A stretch of 64,000 bases of DNA from Prorocentrum cordatum (GCA_963575745.1 CAUYUJ010012558.1:819908-883907), one strand, 5' to 3'. Shown: positions 36,501 to 50,832, counted from the stretch's first letter. Made by a program: numbers and translations. Notes: generated by a model not told the origin, from the letters alone.

Positions 36501-39500
36501 TCGGGGGCAAAGCAGGCCCAAAATGGCCACAAGTAAGTGTGACTGTTTTCCTTCGTCTTTATGGTCGACAAGGAAGTGAGTGGGGACCTGTCGGTGCAAT
36601 ATTGAAGGCATTTTCTCTTCGAAGCGGAAGGCGCGTGGCACGGCGCCCTTCGTAAGACACAATAGCTTGCACCACAGCTTCCGCGAATGGGTCGGTGAAC
36701 TCTGTGCCACAACGGATTGCGAACGGGATACGATTTCCCCGAAAGCTTCAGGAAGCATTCGGAGGCAAAGCATGCCAAAACTGGCCACAAGAAAATGTAG
36801 TTGTATTCATTCGCGCTTCCCGCTGGTAAAGGTGACAACGGGGACCTGTCGGTACACATTCGGAACTATTTCCTGGAGGCGAACGGACTTTGACACCTTC
36901 CGCGTTGTACGGCGCCCTTCGTAAGACACAATAGCTTGCAGAACAGATCTGTGTAAATGTGCAACCCCACCATGTGGGGCAACTAACGCCTGGGAGCGGG
37001 GTGCAATGTATTGTTTCCGAAGGCCTCAAGAGGCGGATGGGGCAAAGCACGGCCAAAGTGACAACAACAAAATGTGGTTGTGTTCCTTCGCCCTTCTGAC
37101 CGATGAGGAGGTGAAAGGGGACCTGCAGCACAAGTTTGAAGCAAATTCCTGTTCGAGGCGACAGGTTTTTGACCCCTTCCGCGTTGCACGGCGCCCGTGG
37201 TATGACAGAATAGCTCGCACCACATACTCCGGCACAGTACCTGCAACTGACTCCCATCACTGCTGCGGCAGCATATAACCACAATAGTTATCAATTGCTG
37301 CCGCTGCCTCCTAGCACTGCTATGCTATACTTACTTGCTACAGCCAAGCGGAAACGCATGTTCCTGTGTTTCGCTACCGCGGACCTCAACCATTTGCTTT
37401 GCTGCCGCTGGCTCCTGACACTGCCATGCTACACTTGATGAAGCCAAAACGAATACATTTGATAAAGCCGATACAATTTGCTACTGTCGGCTCTCAACGC
37501 GGATGCTTGCACGGCGCCTTGTGGGTGCCTGTGGGGTGCGTTTGCAAGGGCGCCTTCGCATGCTTGCTTATTCGGCCCATCGTCGGCCCATGTAGTCTGC
37601 CATCCTTGACCGTTTCGGCGTCCAAGGGCTTCGCAACCTCATCACGCATCGTCTCTACAAGTCTGACTGTGGCGGGCAGACAAATCACCAGCACGGCACA
37701 GCAACCCGGCACCCAGCACCACCAAACGTGCACCCTGCATCTGGCACCACCAAGCGTGCACCCAGCACCTGGCACCACACAGCATGCACCTGGCACCTGG
37801 CACCACCAAACGTGCACCTGGCACCTGGCACCACTAAGCGTGGTCCGCCCACGATCCTTTCACAGAAACGCGATGCCGTGCGCAGCTGCTGATCTGAACG
37901 CCGCCTTCTCAAGCCTGCAATCTTCACGGTCATATGCAACAAATCGTTTTACGATGCAAGTCTGACTGAAGGGGCCGAACGGTCATTCCCTGTCCCTGGG
38001 TGCGTGGCTGAAGTGCGCTTCCGCGTTGCGGATTGTTGTTGCTGTTAACTCTCAGTTGTGAAAAAGTAAGTATTGTTGATCCCCCCTCCAGGGCACATTG
38101 TGTTTTTGGATTCTGGGGCTCGCACCCTGTTTTTGAACTAGAGGAGATCGAAAGGTCACCAAACTGGGCCCCTGGCCGACGAGTGCAACGGCTCCCGCCT
38201 AATACTTCCTCGCAGTGGATTCCAAAATCGAACTCCCACGCAGGACTTCCACACAATTCACACAGGAATCGCGCTCTCGCGTGGGACTTCCTCGCAGTTG
38301 ATTCAGGCGCCGCGCCCTCGACAGGAATCGCGCTCTCGCTTAGGCCTTTCTCAGGATTTACTTCGGAATCGCGCTATCGCTCGACCTCTCCTCGCGATTC
38401 ATGCGATATTCATGCTTCAGCAACACGCCTGCTCCACCTGGCCGCTTGGGCCCGCCGTCCCGACCCACCTGTGAGGCTCTACCCGCCCGATGGGCTCGTC
38501 TGGTTAAGCCACGTGCTTTCTGTTTCTAGGCCCCCCTCCTGCTAATCCCGTGCTCCATCCTTCTCCTTCCCCTTTCCATCCGTCCTCTCTTCACCTGTTT
38601 CAGGGGTTGCACCAAATACACACACGCGGCATGTAAGGCAGACGTACCCTCAAGGAAGTACGATCGACAACGAAAAAAGCGGGTACTGGGGGTTTCGGAT
38701 ATACCGGTTGAATGACACGCGAACAGAGAAGAACGAATAATGATTGATGTTATTGCTGTTGATGTTGTTATTGTTGTTAAGCTCTCACTACTGAAAAAAA
38801 CTGTTGTTGATCCCTCCGGGCTCGCACCCTGCTTTCTACAAAGGGAAAGCTTGGGTCTTGGTCTCAGAAGTTTGTTGTTGGCTCCCGCTATACTACAACA
38901 GCAACAACAACAACGGCTCCCGCCTGATACTTCTTCGCAATGTATTCCCAAGCAGCGCTTTCGCGCCAGACTTCCTCGCAATTCATGCAGCAATCGCGCT
39001 CTCGCGTGGGACCTTCTCGCATTTATTCAGACGCCACACCCTCGACTCTCATGAATCACGCTCTCGCTGTGGATTTCCTCAAGATTTCTGTGGGAATCGC
39101 GCTATCGCTCGAGACATGCAATATTCACGCTTCAGCAACTCGCCTGCACGACCCGGCGGCCTGGGCCCGCCTTCCCGACCCGCCCGTAAGGGGTCTATCC
39201 GCCCGATCTGCCCATCTGGTTCTGCCACGTGCTTTCTGCTCCTCGCCCCCTTGTCTACTCTCTCTTTCTCTCTCGTGCTCCCTCCTCCTCTTTCACACTT
39301 GTCCTTCCCTTCCATCCCTCCTCTCTTCCCCTGCCTCAGGCTGCACGAAATCTACGTTGCAGTTGGAGAAGATATGCCCCCAAGAAGGTACGATCGAAGG
39401 CGAAGAGGGCGGGTATCGAGGGTTTGGGATATACGTGCTGAATGACACGCGCACAAATAAGAACGATCAACATTAAACTGACGTTAGTTGTTGTTGCTGG

Positions 39501-42500
39501 TGTTGTTGATGTTGTTGTTGTTGCTGTTGCTGTTGTTGCTTGTGTTACTGATGATGTTAGTTGAATGCTCGCTTCTGAAGAAGAATTATTGCAAGTATCC
39601 GGAAACGGTTCCGCGCGCTCTCGCCTCGACGCCGGCTACATGTTCTATGAAAGCGAAGCTCCCGCTGGAGCGTTGGCTTGAGCCTAAATGTGGGCCCTTG
39701 GAGGCCCAGCTACGACAACTACGGCTCCCGCTCGCTACTTCCTTACAATTTACACCGAGACACCCTGGGCAGAGAGGCCCCCCGAACTCAGGAACGGCAC
39801 TCTCGCTCGAGACTTCCTCTCAATTCAATTAAGCTGGCGGAGGCCCAGCCACGACGAAAAGAGATCCTCCTTGATATTTCCTCACGATTTACTCCGAGAG
39901 CCCCTGGCCAAGAACGCCCCCGAACTCAGGAACAGCGCTCTCGCTCGAGACTTTCCCGTACTTCAGATGAGTTGGTGGAGGCCCGGGCACGGCGACAAGG
40001 GCTCCCGTTCGACTCCATAGGTATTCCGGGAGCCCCAGGCTAGAGAGGACCCCGAACTCAGGAACGGCGCTCTCGCTCGAGACTTCTCCCCTAAAGGGGG
40101 TGCAATCGAAGACGAAGTGGGCGGGTATCGAGGGTTGGGGTATACGGAATGCATGACACACGTGCCAGTAAGAGTGAGCAGTCCTGAAAATAATTGCTGT
40201 TGTCGTTGGTTGTTGATTGTTGGTTGATGGTTGTTGGTCAGTTGTTGTTTGTTGATTGTTGTTTGTTGTCGTCGCCCCGCCCGCGACCCACCCGCGACCC
40301 ACCCGCAACCCTCCCGCGACCCAGCCGCAACCCATCCGCGGCCCAGCCCGCGACCCGCCTAAGGTTCTGGTGGTTCTGGGTTCTTTTTCGAACTCCCCCT
40401 TGGGCTTCGGCCCAGCGCGCCGGCCACCGGGAAGGCCGCACCATCCTCCGAAAAATACAACTCCGTGGGCCCAATCGCCTCCAAGACGGTCAGGATGGCC
40501 TCCTAGATGCCTCTAAGACGCCTTCAAGACTGCCAAGGTGGCCTCAAGAGAGCCCAAGATGGCCCCAAGATGCACACAAGACGGCCAAAGCTACACCTTA
40601 GACGGTCCAAGATGCCCCAAGAGGCCCCCAAAGAGGCCTCCAAGACGGCCCAAGAGGCCTCCAAGGGGCCTCCAAGACGGCCCAACACGCCTCCAAGAGG
40701 TTACCCAGGAAGGCCCGAAAAGGCCAACATCATTGATTCCCCTGAGGTCTTTTAAAGGATGTTCGCATTTGCTTCAAAACGGCCTTCCGACGGGCCAAGA
40801 CGGCCCAAGATGCCCCCAATATTCTCCCAAGATCACACCGGAGGCTTCAAGGAGGGCCCCAGGACGGCCCAAGAGGGCCCCAAGACGACCCTCAAAGGGC
40901 TCCAAGACGGCCCAAGAGGCCTCCAAAACGCCCAAGATAGCCTCCTAGAGGGCTCTTAAGCGCCCCAAGAGGGCCCCAAGACGGCCCAGAGAGGCCCCCA
41001 AGGCGGCATCCGACGGCGTCAGACAGGCCAGGAATACCGTAAGACGGCCAAAAAGGCCCCCAAGACAAGAAGCCCCCAAAGCTCCTCCAAGAGGCCGCCA
41101 GGAGGCTGCCAGGAGGCCCCAGGAATGACGCAAGAGGCTTCAAAGAGATCTCCTTCATCTTCTGCTCCTGCTCCTGCTCCTCCTCCTCCTCCTCCTTTTT
41201 CCTCCCTCTCCTCATCCTCCTCTTCCTCGCCCACGCGTCCCACGAACAGGTTTCCACAGCAGCTCGGGGACGACCTTGTCCGATAGTTTTCCCAAGCTCT
41301 GGACCCAAACGTTTGGCCACAGAGGCGCCTTTCAAAAAGGAAGGGGGCGGCGATGATTCGCCGTGTGCGTCTTCGACAATTTCCACGACCGTCGCTAGCT
41401 GTGACTCCTTCTGTGATCCGGCGGAATGGCACGAGCCAATTCGGTTCGCCGGCCCGACGGGCCAGAGGCGTGCTCAAACCTCCAATAACTAATGACAAAT
41501 ATTCTAGCTCGCGCGCGCGCGTGGCGGCCCCTGGGGGTCCTGAAGCGAAACATATCCACGGCAACTCCCGGCAAATCCCCGCCAAAGATGCCGGATCTCT
41601 TGTGCGCAGGCCTGGGGGGGAACCGTCTAGGAGGCCCAATGAGTCGACAAATAGGTGGAAGGCCCTACGGCCAGAAGCCAACAGCGTCCCAAGGCGGCCC
41701 AAGATGGCCTCACGATGGCCCTCGATGCCCCCAAAACGCCCCTCGAGGCTTCTAAGAGGCGTCGCATGAGGCAAAAATCATTGATTTCCTTTGGAGTTGG
41801 AGGTTTTCAGCCTTCTCGCCTTTTCGGCTATCCGACGCTCTACGAGCGCGCAAGAAGCCTCCAAGACAGCCCCAAGACGGCTCAAGACGGCCCAAGAAGG
41901 CCAGACGGCCCAAGATGCGCACAAGAAGGCCCACGAAGGCCCCGCGACGAGATCAAGTGGGGCCCACGAGGAGCCCGAGACACCTCACAGATCGCCCCAA
42001 GCCGCCCAAGATGGCCCCAAGACTGCACAAGAGGCCTCCATGACGGCCCAAGAAGCTTCCAAGAGGTCTCCCAAGAGGGCCCTGGGAGATAACAAATATT
42101 GGCTTCTCTAGGTTTTTGACAGTTTTTGGCGTCTCACCTTTTCGGTCTTCCGACGTTCGGAGAGAGCCACAAAGGCCTCCAAGACCGCCTCAAGACCACC
42201 CCAGAAGCCCCTCAGAGGTCCCCAAAAGGGCCCCCAAACGGCGCACCAGGGCCCTAAGACGGCCCCAGAGGCGCCCCAGAGAGCCCCAGAACGCCCCACG
42301 ACGGGCCCAAAGGGGTCCACGAGGGAAACCACAAACAGGCAACTCGAGCTTTCCACCCCAAGAGGGGCCCAGGAGGCCCAAGAGCGCCCCAAGAGGCCCC
42401 AACAGCCCCCAAAGAGACCCCACTGAAGCCTCCAAGAGGCCTCAAGAGGCCACGCACGCGCAGGAAAACGCCTGCGATGGCACAGTACGGGCCGGAGGAA

Positions 42501-45500
42501 TGAGCGAAGTGATTAAATACACGAGGCCCCAAAAAAGTTAGGAGAGAAGGCGGGAAAATGGTAGGAGGAGAGATGAGACGAGACATCAGACTGCGCCGAC
42601 GCCGTGCAATGCCTTTACGGAGCATTCTCATGACCGTCGTCCTCAGTAGCACCGATGACCCCCTCATCATCATCGTCGGCGGCGTCAGTCGCGCCAGTGG
42701 CGCCAGTGGGGCTCATGCCGTCAGCGGCGGGGAGGCCAGGGCCAGACAACAGTGGCGGAGGTTCGGGTGTAGTCGTGCTCCGCATCATGCTGAAGTGCTC
42801 CATAACCTTGGGCTCCATGTGCACCCCATGCTCCATGTTTCTGCGGCCCTTGATGGCAGGCCCGATGGGCCTCCGCAACGTAAGATTGAGAGGCAGTCCT
42901 TTCCAGGCGGCCACCCTGAGCGCCTCGAAGACGGCTATGTAGAAGTCCTGCGCCGTCTTGTGCTGCTGACAGAAGGCGCCGTTCACTCCGACGATCAAGT
43001 CGCCAACCGCAATTCCCTCGGGGTGCTCGGTGTTGTACTTTTCCACCAGGCGCGGCACGCGGCGCTGATCATCCGAACTAGGACGGATCCGATTGATGAT
43101 GGTTGCCGACGGACAGGAGTAAGAGCCATTATCGGGCCGGGCGAAAAGGGGGATAACAAAGGGGGGGGGTGAGAATCAGCTCATCTAGCTGATTTTCCCG
43201 GCGCCTCCTGGCGCCGGAGGCGGCCATGTATCGAGGAATGGGCCCCTCGGTGGGGCTGAAACCAGCTGCATGCAGCAGCTTTCGTAACCACCCCTTTCCC
43301 TATCCCCCCCTTTCGTTCGGCCCGACATTAGAGGGTGCGATCTCCCAACCCATCAGGTAAAGGGGACTCGCGGCCTGAGGGAAGCTGATCTGAACGGACC
43401 GCTGCTCCTCCTGGAAGATCTCTCCTAGTGGGTGCGTCTCGTCGAAGGCCTCCTGGATCCATCTCGGCCTCTGGACTCGGACGAGCGCCGACCTGTGGGT
43501 CCTGTTGTCTACGGTGGCGGACCTGTAGTGCTTCCGAAGGACAGTCATCCATCTCGTGGCGTTGTGGTGGAAGATGACATTGTCAAACTGCAAGACCTCG
43601 TCTCCTTCCAAGATCAACTGGTCTGGGTGCTTGTTGTTCCACTCCGCCACTGGGCCGAATTCTTCGATCTTTTTGATGACGACCGGCTTCCAGTCCTGGG
43701 CCCCTTCCTTTCCATGCTGGAGGCCAAGGGCCCAGCCCATGATCTTGTCCAGGGAGCTGTCAAGCTTATCGGGCATGAGCAGCTGGGCGACGAATTCAGT
43801 AGAGTACTCTTTGTTGTGAGCGTCTTCCCGCTGCATAGCAAAGCGGTTGTGATGCCAAACCCTCGGCCTCTGGATGTAGAGCCTGAAGATTTCATCCGCC
43901 CCCTCTAGCCCCTTGCGCCCGGCTTTGAACTGGCCAGCGATGCGTTTAATGAACGTCTCCGTGTTTGCGTGCCACTGGATGTTGTTGACGCGAACGACCT
44001 CGTCGCCCACGTGCACTTCCTTGTCGGGGTTGTTCTTGTTCCACTCCTCGATGAGGCCGGTCTTGTGGATCGTCGCCACCTTCGCGGGCTGGAAATCGAC
44101 GTCGCGGTCGACCGCAATTCCCATCAGCTTCCCTGTCTCGCGCGCCTCGGTCACGTTCAGCTCCACGACGAAATCCTTCTCGTACTTCTCAAGGTGGGCG
44201 ATCTTGCGCTGTTCTGGAGACAAGGTGGTCCCCACCTGGCCGCCCTCCTCGCTCTCCATCGATGCCTGCAGCATGCTGGCGCGGTTCTGCATCTTGGACT
44301 CCTCGGTCAGAACCATAGCGTCGAGGTCCACGACGGCGCCCCTCGAGGCCAGCGACCTCGCCTGGATGGCGCGGGGGCGCGCCGCGAGCTCCCCCACCAG
44401 CAGCGCGGAGAGCACGAAACGCCGCATGGCTCCGCGAAATGTAGATAACAAATACGTGTGTGTGTGACTATGTCCTATGTCAGGGAATGCCGCCTGCTCC
44501 TTGAAGGAGGAAGCGCTTGAGCCAGCATGGCGACGGACCATCTTGGGGCGATCTTGGGCGCCTTTTGAGCTGTCCTGGACGCCCTGAAGACCCAAGAAGC
44601 GAGTATGCGAAAATCGATCATATACGGATCGGGAATCAATGTGTTTTACATATCGGGCCCTCTTGGGGGTACTCCTGGAGCCTTGCTGGGGCGTCCTGGG
44701 TCGTCTTGGAGGCGTCAGGGGGTTATCTTGATACCAGCGTGGTCACGTGTTGGCAATGTTTGCGGTATCTTGATTCCGTTCGGATGGTGGAGTTGTATTT
44801 CCAACGCATTTCGAAGCCGAGTAATTCCTCGCAGGGTTTGGAAACGAGGTGCCAGACCCCTGGGCGAAAGAGTGGCCACAGCGGGTGAAGGGGGGGGGCG
44901 TGCTGGCTGGAATTCTTGAATAAAAGTGTGCTGCACCAGGGCCCCGGCACCCAGGCGGAACTGGATGGCTTTCATTTGTTTTTGCCACGTTGCGTGCCCG
45001 TTCCGCCTCGTGGGCGCCACGTGGGTGCGCTGGTTGCGCCATTTTGACGCCGGTGCCGCCTCGTGGGTCTCCCGAGCTTGCGCCACGTTACCGCCCGTGC
45101 CCTCGTGGGCGCCCCGTGCGCAATCGTGGACACACATTCTCAGTAGCGTCCCTCCGCCAATTCCGGAACATCCATCACACGGATCGAGCCCTCGATGGAC
45201 TCAACCTGCGGCCACCCGCGCATCTCGACACACCCCTCACAGGGATGTTGAAGCTGTTGCCCCACAGGGAGCTCCATCTACGGCCCCAGAGACAAGATTC
45301 GCACAGCGGCACACACCTCGCGCGGATCGTGCTGCCCCGCCGGTAATTGCACTTACGGCACGAGATGGAAGCGTCGCATAGCGTCGCCCCGCTCACTTCG
45401 GCACACCTCTAACACGGATCGTGCCCCGCAGAGAATTCCACCTACGGCCCCAGAGACACGGTTCGCATCCCGCCCGACACACCTCTAACCAGGATCGTGC

Positions 45501-48500
45501 ACCACAAGGAGCACCTCCTGAAGCCCCAGATACAATGTTCGCACGTCCTCCCCCCGCACATTTCGGCACACCCTTCACGTGAATCGTGTCTTGGATGGAG
45601 CTCCACCTACGGCGCCAATAGGTAACTTCGCACTGCGCCCCCCCCCGCCCATTTCGGCATATGCCTCACACGGGCCGTGCCCCGCAGGGAGATCCACCTG
45701 CGGCCTCGGTGGGCGTGATCGCACGGGGGCGCCCCGATGATTCGGCAACTTCTTCACACGTATCGTGCCCCACACGGGGTTCAGCGCGCCTGTGCGCACT
45801 GGCTCCGAAGTAGCTCGCTATCCGTACTGTCCCGCGGCGCGCAGTATATGAAAAGATGGCCACGCCCTGCGCTACACATGATTGCAACGGTGTGGGCCCG
45901 TCGCCAGGCTAAGTGGTTGCTTAGCTACTGGCTTGCGGCCCATCCCGAAACCGTGGCTGGTTTGGGGTCTTTGGGACACCTGTTGGAGTCTCTTGGCATA
46001 CTTCTCGTGCGCCTCTTGGAACCAATTCCGAAATCTCTTGGGGTTTCTTGGGGGCCGCTTGGGAGCCTCTGGCGGTTTGGGGGGAACGCTGTGGGGGTCC
46101 ACTTCGGGCGAAGGGCTCGACATGTCAGTCGGAGCTCCCCCTCTTGAGCCCCCACTTGGGCCGTCTTGGCACATCTTGGAACGTCTTGGGGCTCTCTTGG
46201 GCCGTCTTGGGGTCCTCTTGGGCCGTCTTGGGGCGATTTGGGGGGGCCTCTTAAGCCTTCTTGGGCGCTGTTCAGATCCAAGATGCGCCTATTTCAAAAC
46301 ATTTGCGCTTTTCATCGAGAATGGGGCGATCTAATCCCCCTGGGGCCCTCTTGGGACGGTTTTTGGAACCATTTGTCCCGTCTTCGGGGCGACTTGGGCC
46401 CTCATGGAGATGTTCTCTCCGCCCTTGGGCCCTGTTGCGCCGCTCTTGTTGCGTAGTCGCGCCCCCCGGAATTACTCCGGGCGGTCTGGGGAGGCCCGGG
46501 AGGCCGCAGAGGGGGGGTGCCAAAAAGGGGGGTACGGGAGGATTTGCCGGCCATGGGCCCGTGCCCCCCTTTACCCCAGCACACTCTAAATCTAAACAGG
46601 TGGAGGCGCGCGCTGCAGGCTTCCGGCTGGGCCCGCCAGCACCATTGGGAAGCATCCGTTTCCGGGGTAGGGTCGAAAGCTCCAGGCAAGCACCGGGCGG
46701 ACGCCTGGAAACGCCAGCCAGTACGGGCGGGCGTCGGACGATCATCCAGACGTGTCAGCGAATCGAATAGAATACATAAAACCTGGTGCAGGCACTGTTT
46801 GGGGGACGAAAGCAGCATAACCATAAACTCCGGGAAGTCCGCGCGCAGTTCTTGAGTCGGCGCTGGAGGCGCCGCTAGGAGTGGCAGGGAGGGGACCCCA
46901 TAGCCACGTCAAGAGCTCCGCGCGGAAGTACGAACATTCTCTTTTTACCTGACAGCGAAGACTGATAGGTTTCTAGTTGGGTCAAAAGAGCATCATGACG
47001 CCCCAGGGGGGTCTGAGCGCGATCCGGGGGAGGGTGCCGGGGATTTTTTTGGCTAACAATTACACACTTCGTGGTCTTCGAGGTCCCAGAACTCCATTCC
47101 CGGGCCACATTCTGAATGCCCGGAGCCAACTGTAGGCCACTTCGTGGTCTTCGAGTTTCCAGAACTCCACTCCCAAGCCACCTTTTGAATGCTGAGGCAG
47201 GCTGATGCTGAGGCTGAGGCATGCTGAGGCTGAGGCAGGCTAAGGCTGAGGCCGAGGGTGAAGGCTGATGCAGGCTGAGGCTGAAGCAGGCTGAGGCTGA
47301 GGCTGAGGCAGGCTGAGGCTGAGGCTGAGGCAGGCTGATGCTGAGGCAGGCTGAGGCTGAGGCTGAGGCTGATGCAGGCTGAGTCTGAGGCACGCTGAAG
47401 ACAAGGCCGAGGCTGAAGGCAGACTGATGCTGAGGCTGAAGCAGGCTGAGGCTGAGGCTGAGGCAGGCTGAGGCTGAGGCTGAGGCAGGCTGATGCTGAG
47501 GCAGGCTGAGGCTGAGGCTGAGGCTGATGGCTGAGGCTGAGGCTGAGGCAGGCTGAGGCTGAGGCCGAGGCTGAAGGCAGACTGAGGCTGAGGCTGAAGC
47601 AGGCTGAGGCTGAGGCTGAGGCAGGCTGAGGCTGAGGCTGAGGCAGGCTGATGCTGAGGCAGGCTGAGGCTGAGGCTGAGGCTGTTGCAGGCTGAGGCTG
47701 AGGCAGGCTGAGGCTGAGGCCGAGGCTGAAGGCAGATTGAGGCTGAGGCTGAAGCAGGCTGAGGCTGAGGCTGAGGCAGGCTGAGGCTGAGGCTGAGGCA
47801 GGCTGATGGCTGAGGCTGAGGCTGAGGAGGCTGAGGCTGAGGCTGAGGCTGATGAGGCTGAGGCTGAGGCTGAGGCAGGCTGAGGCTGAGGCTGAGGCTG
47901 AGGCAGGCTGAGGCTGAGGCTGAGGCTGAGGCTGAGGCTGAGGCTGAGGCTGAGGCTGAGGCTGAGGCTGCTGAGGCTGAGGCTGAGGCTGAGGCTGAGG
48001 CTGAGGCTGAGGCAGGCTGAGGCTGAGGCAGGCTGAGGCTGAGGCTGAGGCTGATGCAGGCTGAGGCTGAGGCAGGCTGAGGCTGAGGCCGAGGCTGAAG
48101 GCAGACTGAGGCTGAGGCTGAAGCAGGCTGAGGCTGAGGCTGAGGCAGGCTGAGGCTGAGGCTGAGGCTGAGGCTGAGGCTGAGGCAGGCTGAGGCTGAG
48201 GCTGAGGCAGGCTGATGAGGCTGAGGCAGGCTGAGGCTGAGGCTGAGGCTGAGGCTGCAGGCTGAGGCTGAGGCAGGCTGAGGCTGAGGCCGAGGCTGAA
48301 GGCAGACTGAGGCTGAGGCTGAAGCAGGCTGAGGCTGAGGCTGAGGCAGGCTGAGGCTGAGGCTGAGGCAGGCTGATGCTGAGGCAGGCTGAGGCTGAGG
48401 CTGAGGCTGATGCAGGCTGAGGCTGAGGCAGGCTGAGGCTGAGGCCGAGGCTGAAGGCAGACTGAGGCTGAGGCTGAAGCAGGCTGAGGCTGAGGCTGAG

Positions 48501-50795
48501 GCTGAGGCTGAGGCTGAGGCTGAGGCTGAGGCTGATGGGCTGAGGCTGAGGCTGAGGCAGGCTGAGGCTGAGGCTCAGGCAGGCTGAGGCTCAGGCTGTG
48601 ACTGCGACTGCCGTTGCCACTGCGACTGCCATCGCGAATGCGACTACGACTGCGAGAACAGCAGAATTCTACAACAGGATTCTCATCTGAATCTTAAGGG
48701 GAATGCTTCCAGATGTGCTCCTACACATCGCTGTTAGGTTGCTTTGCCGGGATAATTGAAATTAGCCGTCGCTCTTAAGGAGCCGCCAGTGCCCCCTCTG
48801 GGGGGCCATATTGGACAGTTTCTCGAATCCTGTCCAGCATTGGCGACGTGAACCTCCAGAAATCCCCAAGAACCTTTCTAAACGAAAAATCTCGATCATT
48901 CAGCGCCAGCCTCCAGCCTCGACCCTCGAACCACGAGCCTGCCGTGCCAACGGACGGGTGCGCGATTTCTCCGCATCTGCGCTCTCTTGGCTTCGCATGC
49001 TCATCTCAACACGATCCCGCTTCTGTATGTTCATGTCACGCACCGTCTGGCACCGCGTGATCGGCGCCGTTTCCTGGTCAGAGGAAGAGATCTCTGCATG
49101 CGCATGAACTTTCGGAGGTCCTTGGCACGGCGCCCAAACATGTAAACCACCACCACCTTCCTCACCCCCATCCCTCCCCCCGGCAAAAGGAAAGAGGAGG
49201 TTGGAGGGCGGAGGGGGCAATGGAGGTGGTAGTGGTGTACATCATTGGGACCCGCGCTGGGCTCCTTGGATCAGCGCCGGATTTCTTGGGTCGGTGCACC
49301 TCTTACATCGGTGCTGGCAGCTGGACTACCCGCCCTGGCGCGCCGAGCGCGCCACGGGCGCTTCTGGAGGCGCCGCCAGAGGGGGGGGGCCCAACGCAGA
49401 TCCGAGAAATCCGTGCGGACCCCGAAAGACTTTATTCACCAATCTCTTTCCCCAGACTGACTACCTACCAGACCACCCCAACCCAACTGCAACACCAAAA
49501 TTTCGGGTTTGGGGGGGGCGCGTGTTCCACATGTATTTGGTTCAATGCTCCCCGACGCCCCCCCTCCTGGAAATGGAAGGCAGATCCGGGCTTTCGGGAC
49601 GGGCTGGGGTGGCTTGGTGGGTGGTGGTCGACTGGCTCAAGCGCGCCATCCTGGAACGTGGCTTCAGCGCGGGCTCGCGCGCGATCTCGTCGCCTCGCCT
49701 GAAGCCTCGCGTGGCGGGCGCGTACCTGCTCCCGTTGTAGCGCGCGGACCCCATCGACGCACGCCATGTTATTCGCGCGCGCAATACACATGGACAAATC
49801 GGAGCAGATAGGAGCCCGTATTCACAAGACCATAACAGAGCATCTACAAAAACGCGCAAGCACTCATGGAAACACGCAAAAATCGATTGAGAACCTCTTG
49901 GGGCCATAGTGGGCCGTGTGGGTCCCCTCCTGGGACATCGCCACTTGGACGCCTATCTGTGCTCGAGGGCACAATGTGTGAAATCCGCCCAATGCGGGGG
50001 CACGAGATCTCCCCGACATTCGCCCCCGACCTATTCGTAGACACCGGCTGCGGCCGGTCGCGGCGGAGCGCTCCTCGGACGCGGCCCAAGGCATCTCGGC
50101 CCGCTCGCCGCGGCGCCCGCCAGGCGCGCGTCCTGGGCGGCTGCGCTGCCAGCAGCCGACGGCTAGCCGGGGTCGCAGGCCGCCTCCACTGGGGGAGCGC
50201 TCGCCGAGCCCGCGCCGGCAGCTGGCGCGGTGGCTGGCTGCGTTGCTCCGCCGCCGCCGCGGGCCCCCTCGAGCACTCGCCGTCGGAGCGCCGTGCGCAG
50301 CCGGCACGGTCGCCAGCTGCTGGCCGCAAGCCGCCGCTAGCCGCAGTCCGCCCTCGCTGCCCGGGAGGTCGTCGTCTCCGGCATGGACTTTCGGCATCGG
50401 CGTTGGAGCGCGCCCTCAGGCGCCGTCCAGCGCGTCGTATGAGCCCTCTCAAAGACGTGCTCGCTAGCGCGGGGGTGGTGCTCGTCCGTGCCCAAGTGCC
50501 ACCTGTCCCGCACGTCCGGCGCGCCTGGCCGGGCCCCGAGCCCGCCTCCTGGCGGGGCGCTGGCGGTCCTGCTCGCGCTAAGGCGCGCCCAGTTCTGGCC
50601 CCGATGTCCTCCACCCCCCGCTCCTCCTCCTCTTCCTCCTCCTCCGCTTCCTCCTCCTCCTCCTCCTCCTCCTCCTCCTCCTCCTCCACCTCCTCNNNNN
50701 NNNNNNNNNNNNNNNNNNNNNNNNNNNNNNNNNNNNNNNNNNNNNNNNNNNNNNNNNNNNNNNNNNNNNNNNNNNNNNNNNNNNNNNNNNNNNNN

Positions 50796-50832
<37 letters not shown>

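Noticed and set aside
43432-44448. Plus-strand frames over the PDZ gene
   Set aside because: Antisense to a well-supported coding sequence with domain motifs on the minus strand.
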